Both the position numbers and the translations under genes were made by a program. Source: Paenibacillus sp. BIC5C1 (GTDB lineage Bacteria > Bacillota > Bacilli > Paenibacillales > Paenibacillaceae). From it: a stretch of 64,000 bases of DNA. Shown piece after piece: positions 62,389 to 64,000 of this stretch. Below the pieces are notes generated by a model. That model did not search any database and was not told the DNA's origin. It saw only the letters and a program-made list of their open reading frames with translations. The first letter of the stretch is position 1; each line of letters starts with the position of its first letter. Location: positions 5,518,001 through 5,582,000 of the forward strand of contig NZ_CP135922.1 in assembly GCF_032399705.1 (NCBI RefSeq), written 5' to 3'.

Positions 62389-64000
62389 ATGTCAGCCAAG
62401 AAGATGCGTTCCGATATGATCAAAAAAGGTTTTGACCGTGCACCGCACCGCAGTTTGCTCCGCGCAGCGGGCGTTAAAGAAGAGGACTTTGGCAAACCAT
62501 TTATTGCCGTATGTAACTCTTACATCGATATCGTGCCCGGCCATGTCCACCTGCAGGAATTCGGTAAAATTGTAAAGGAAGCTATTCGTGAAGCCGGTGG
62601 CGTTCCATTCGAATTCAACACCATCGGAGTTGACGACGGAATTGCCATGGGACACATTGGTATGCGTTACTCGCTGCCAAGCCGTGACATTATCGCGGAT
62701 TCCGTGGAAACCGTTGTATCTGCACACTGGTTCGACGGCATGGTATGTATCCCGAACTGTGACAAAATCACACCAGGCATGATGATGGGTGCACTCCGCT
62801 GTAATATCCCTACCGTGTTTGTCAGCGGTGGTCCAATGAAGGCAGGTCGTGACAGCAACGGTAAAGCATTGTCCCTGACTTCCGTATTTGAAGGCGTAGG
62901 TGCTTATCAAGCTGGTAAAATCGATGATAAGAGCTTGCTTGAACTTGAACAGTTCGGTTGTCCAACATGTGGATCATGCTCCGGTATGTTCACTGCGAAC
63001 TCCATGAACTGTCTGGCTGAAGCGATGGGACTGGCTATGCCAGGTAACGGAACCATCCTGGCTGTTGCTCCTGAGCGTCGTGAGTTTGTTAAACAATCCG
63101 CTAAACAACTGATGGAACTCATCAAAATGGATCTGAAACCACGTGATATCGTTACTGTAGAAGCCATCGACAACGCTTTTGCACTGGATATGGCTATGGG
63201 TGGTTCCACAAATACGGTACTTCATACATTGGCACTGGCTCATGAAGCAGGCATCGAGTATCCAATCGAGCGAATCAATGAAGTTGCTAACCGCGTTCCT
63301 CACTTGGCAAAATTGGCACCTGCTTCCGATCTTCACATCGAAGACGTTCACAATGCGGGTGGCGTAAGTGCTGTTCTGAACGAATTGCTCAAGAAACCAG
63401 GTGCTATTCACGGAGACTGCATTACTGTAACGGGTAAAACGATCCGTGAGAACGTTGAAGGTCAGGAAATCCAAGATACAAATGTCATCCATCATCTGGA
63501 TAATCCGCACTCGGAAAAAGGCGGACTGGCTGTATTGTTTGGTAACCTTGCACCACAAGGAGCTATCATCAAAGTCGGTGCTGTTGACCCATCGGTTGGC
63601 GGATACCACAAAGGTCCTGCTATTTGCTTCGACTCCCAGGAACAAGCGCTTGAAGGCATTGCGAACGGCAAAGTAAAAGAAGGACATGTTGTTGTTATCC
63701 GTTATGAAGGACCGAAAGGCGGACCAGGTATGCCTGAGATGCTCGCTCCTACTTCCCAGATCGTAGGTATGGGCCTTGGTGCCAAAGTAGGTCTGATCAC
63801 CGACGGACGCTTCTCTGGCGCATCCCGCGGAATCAGTATCGGACATATCTCTCCGGAAGCTGCTGAAGGCGGTCCAATTGCTTTTGTTGAAGAAGGAGAC
63901 ATCATTGAACTTGATCTGAACAACCGCATCATCGAATTGCATATCAGTGACGAAGAATTCGAACGTCGTCGCGCAGGTTGGAAAGGCTTTGAACCGAAAG
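62389..64000 (+). CDS. ilvD: Dihydroxy-acid dehydratase, 3' end outside the window
   Basis: 537 codons are visible of the roughly 560 expected. The iron-sulfur and active-site segments are present: [41 protein letters not shown] and the C-terminal [14 protein letters not shown]. It makes the 2-keto acids for valine, isoleucine, leucine and pantothenate. GGGGGGA stands 8 bases before the ATG. The frame is intact to the window edge. Confidence 0.97.
   Translation, partial: MSAKKMRSDMIKKGFDRAPHRSLLRAAGVKEEDFGKPFIAVCNSYIDIVPGHVHLQEFGKIVKEAIREAGGVPFEFNTIGVDDGIAMGHIGMRYSLPSRDIIADSVETVVSAHWFDGMVCIPNCDKITPGMMMGALRCNIPTVFVSGGPMKAGRDSNGKALSLTSVFEGVGAYQAGKIDDKSLLELEQFGCPTCGSCSGMFTANSMNCLAEAMGLAMPGNGTILAVAPERREFVKQSAKQLMELIKMDLKPRDIVTVEAIDNAFALDMAMGGSTNTVLHTLALAHEAGIEYPIERINEVANRVPHLAKLAPASDLHIEDVHNAGGVSAVLNELLKKPGAIHGDCITVTGKTIRENVEGQEIQDTNVIHHLDNPHSEKGGLAVLFGNLAPQGAIIKVGAVDPSVGGYHKGPAICFDSQEQALEGIANGKVKEGHVVVIRYEGPKGGPGMPEMLAPTSQIVGMGLGAKVGLITDGRFSGASRGISIGHISPEAAEGGPIAFVEEGDIIELDLNNRIIELHISDEEFERRRAGWKGFEPK

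Noticed and set aside
62974..63942. 322-codon open frame on the minus strand
   Set aside because: It is antisense to ilvD, whose motifs are unmistakable, and it has unnatural residue content.
1..64000. CRISPR arrays, insertion sequences, prophage or defence islands
   Set aside because: No regularly spaced repeats, transposase or phage genes were seen; nearly all long frames are metabolic or regulatory.

Overview
The window looks like a chromosomal segment of a low-to-mid GC Firmicute, most probably Paenibacillus. This is inferred from gene content and was not tested by any search. The pointers are S-layer-homology surface proteins, LplA-type sugar-binding lipoproteins with YtdP-type membrane AraC regulators, strong AGGAGG-type ribosome sites, CcpA (cre) and Fur boxes, and a GlcT antiterminator target. 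I see no rRNA, tRNA, insertion sequence, prophage or CRISPR.

Layout. 1-6.9 kb: a partial unknown gene, ribosomal protein L25/Ctc with a SigB-like promoter, and two type I pullulanases in tandem. 7-12 kb: a two-gene surface-protein operon (SLH protein plus a 1246-residue secreted protein). 12.3-21.2 kb: a rhamnogalacturonan/pectin oligosaccharide uptake cluster with two permeases, two binding lipoproteins, a GH105 unsaturated glucuronyl hydrolase and a membrane-bound AraC regulator, with a very good cre site. 21.4-23.8 kb: a MutS2-like ATPase without the Smr nuclease domain. It follows a leader that carries a 7-codon peptide, a long competing stem and two intrinsic terminators. 24.2-29.4 kb: the mannitol operon mtlA-mtlR-mtlF-mtlD.

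29.9-35.2 kb: glycine cleavage, with gcvH on the minus strand and gcvT-gcvPA-gcvPB on the plus strand behind a tandem glycine riboswitch. 35.4-40 kb: a Fur-controlled siderophore utilisation group (FhuF-like reductase, binding lipoprotein, alpha/beta hydrolase, Btr-like regulator) with no permease genes. 40.3-45.6 kb: the glucose PTS block glcT-ptsG-ptsH-ptsI with the RAT antiterminator and its terminator. 45.7-50 kb: NfeD and flotillin behind an ECF (SigW-like) promoter, an iron alcohol dehydrogenase and a PNPOx-family protein. 50.1-55.1 kb: Leloir galactose genes galK-galE-galT with a divergent AraC regulator. 55.1-58.6 kb: aldo/keto reductase, sirtuin, HAD phosphatase and a membrane-anchored hydrolase. 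58.7-60.4 kb: KDG kinase and KDPG aldolase, which complete the uronate route begun by the pectin cluster. 60.6-64 kb: an acyltransferase, a KGG-repeat stress protein with a SigB-like promoter, and a partial ilvD.

Together this is mostly a carbon acquisition region (starch, pectin, mannitol, glucose, galactose) with catabolite control, plus glycine, iron and envelope-stress functions. The most unusual element is the MutS2-like gene at 21.8 kb. A MutS2 homologue (a family known to rescue collided ribosomes) sits behind what looks like a ribosome-sensing attenuator of the type used for antibiotic-inducible genes. I propose it as an inducible ribosome-rescue or antibiotic-response factor. That function is inference.
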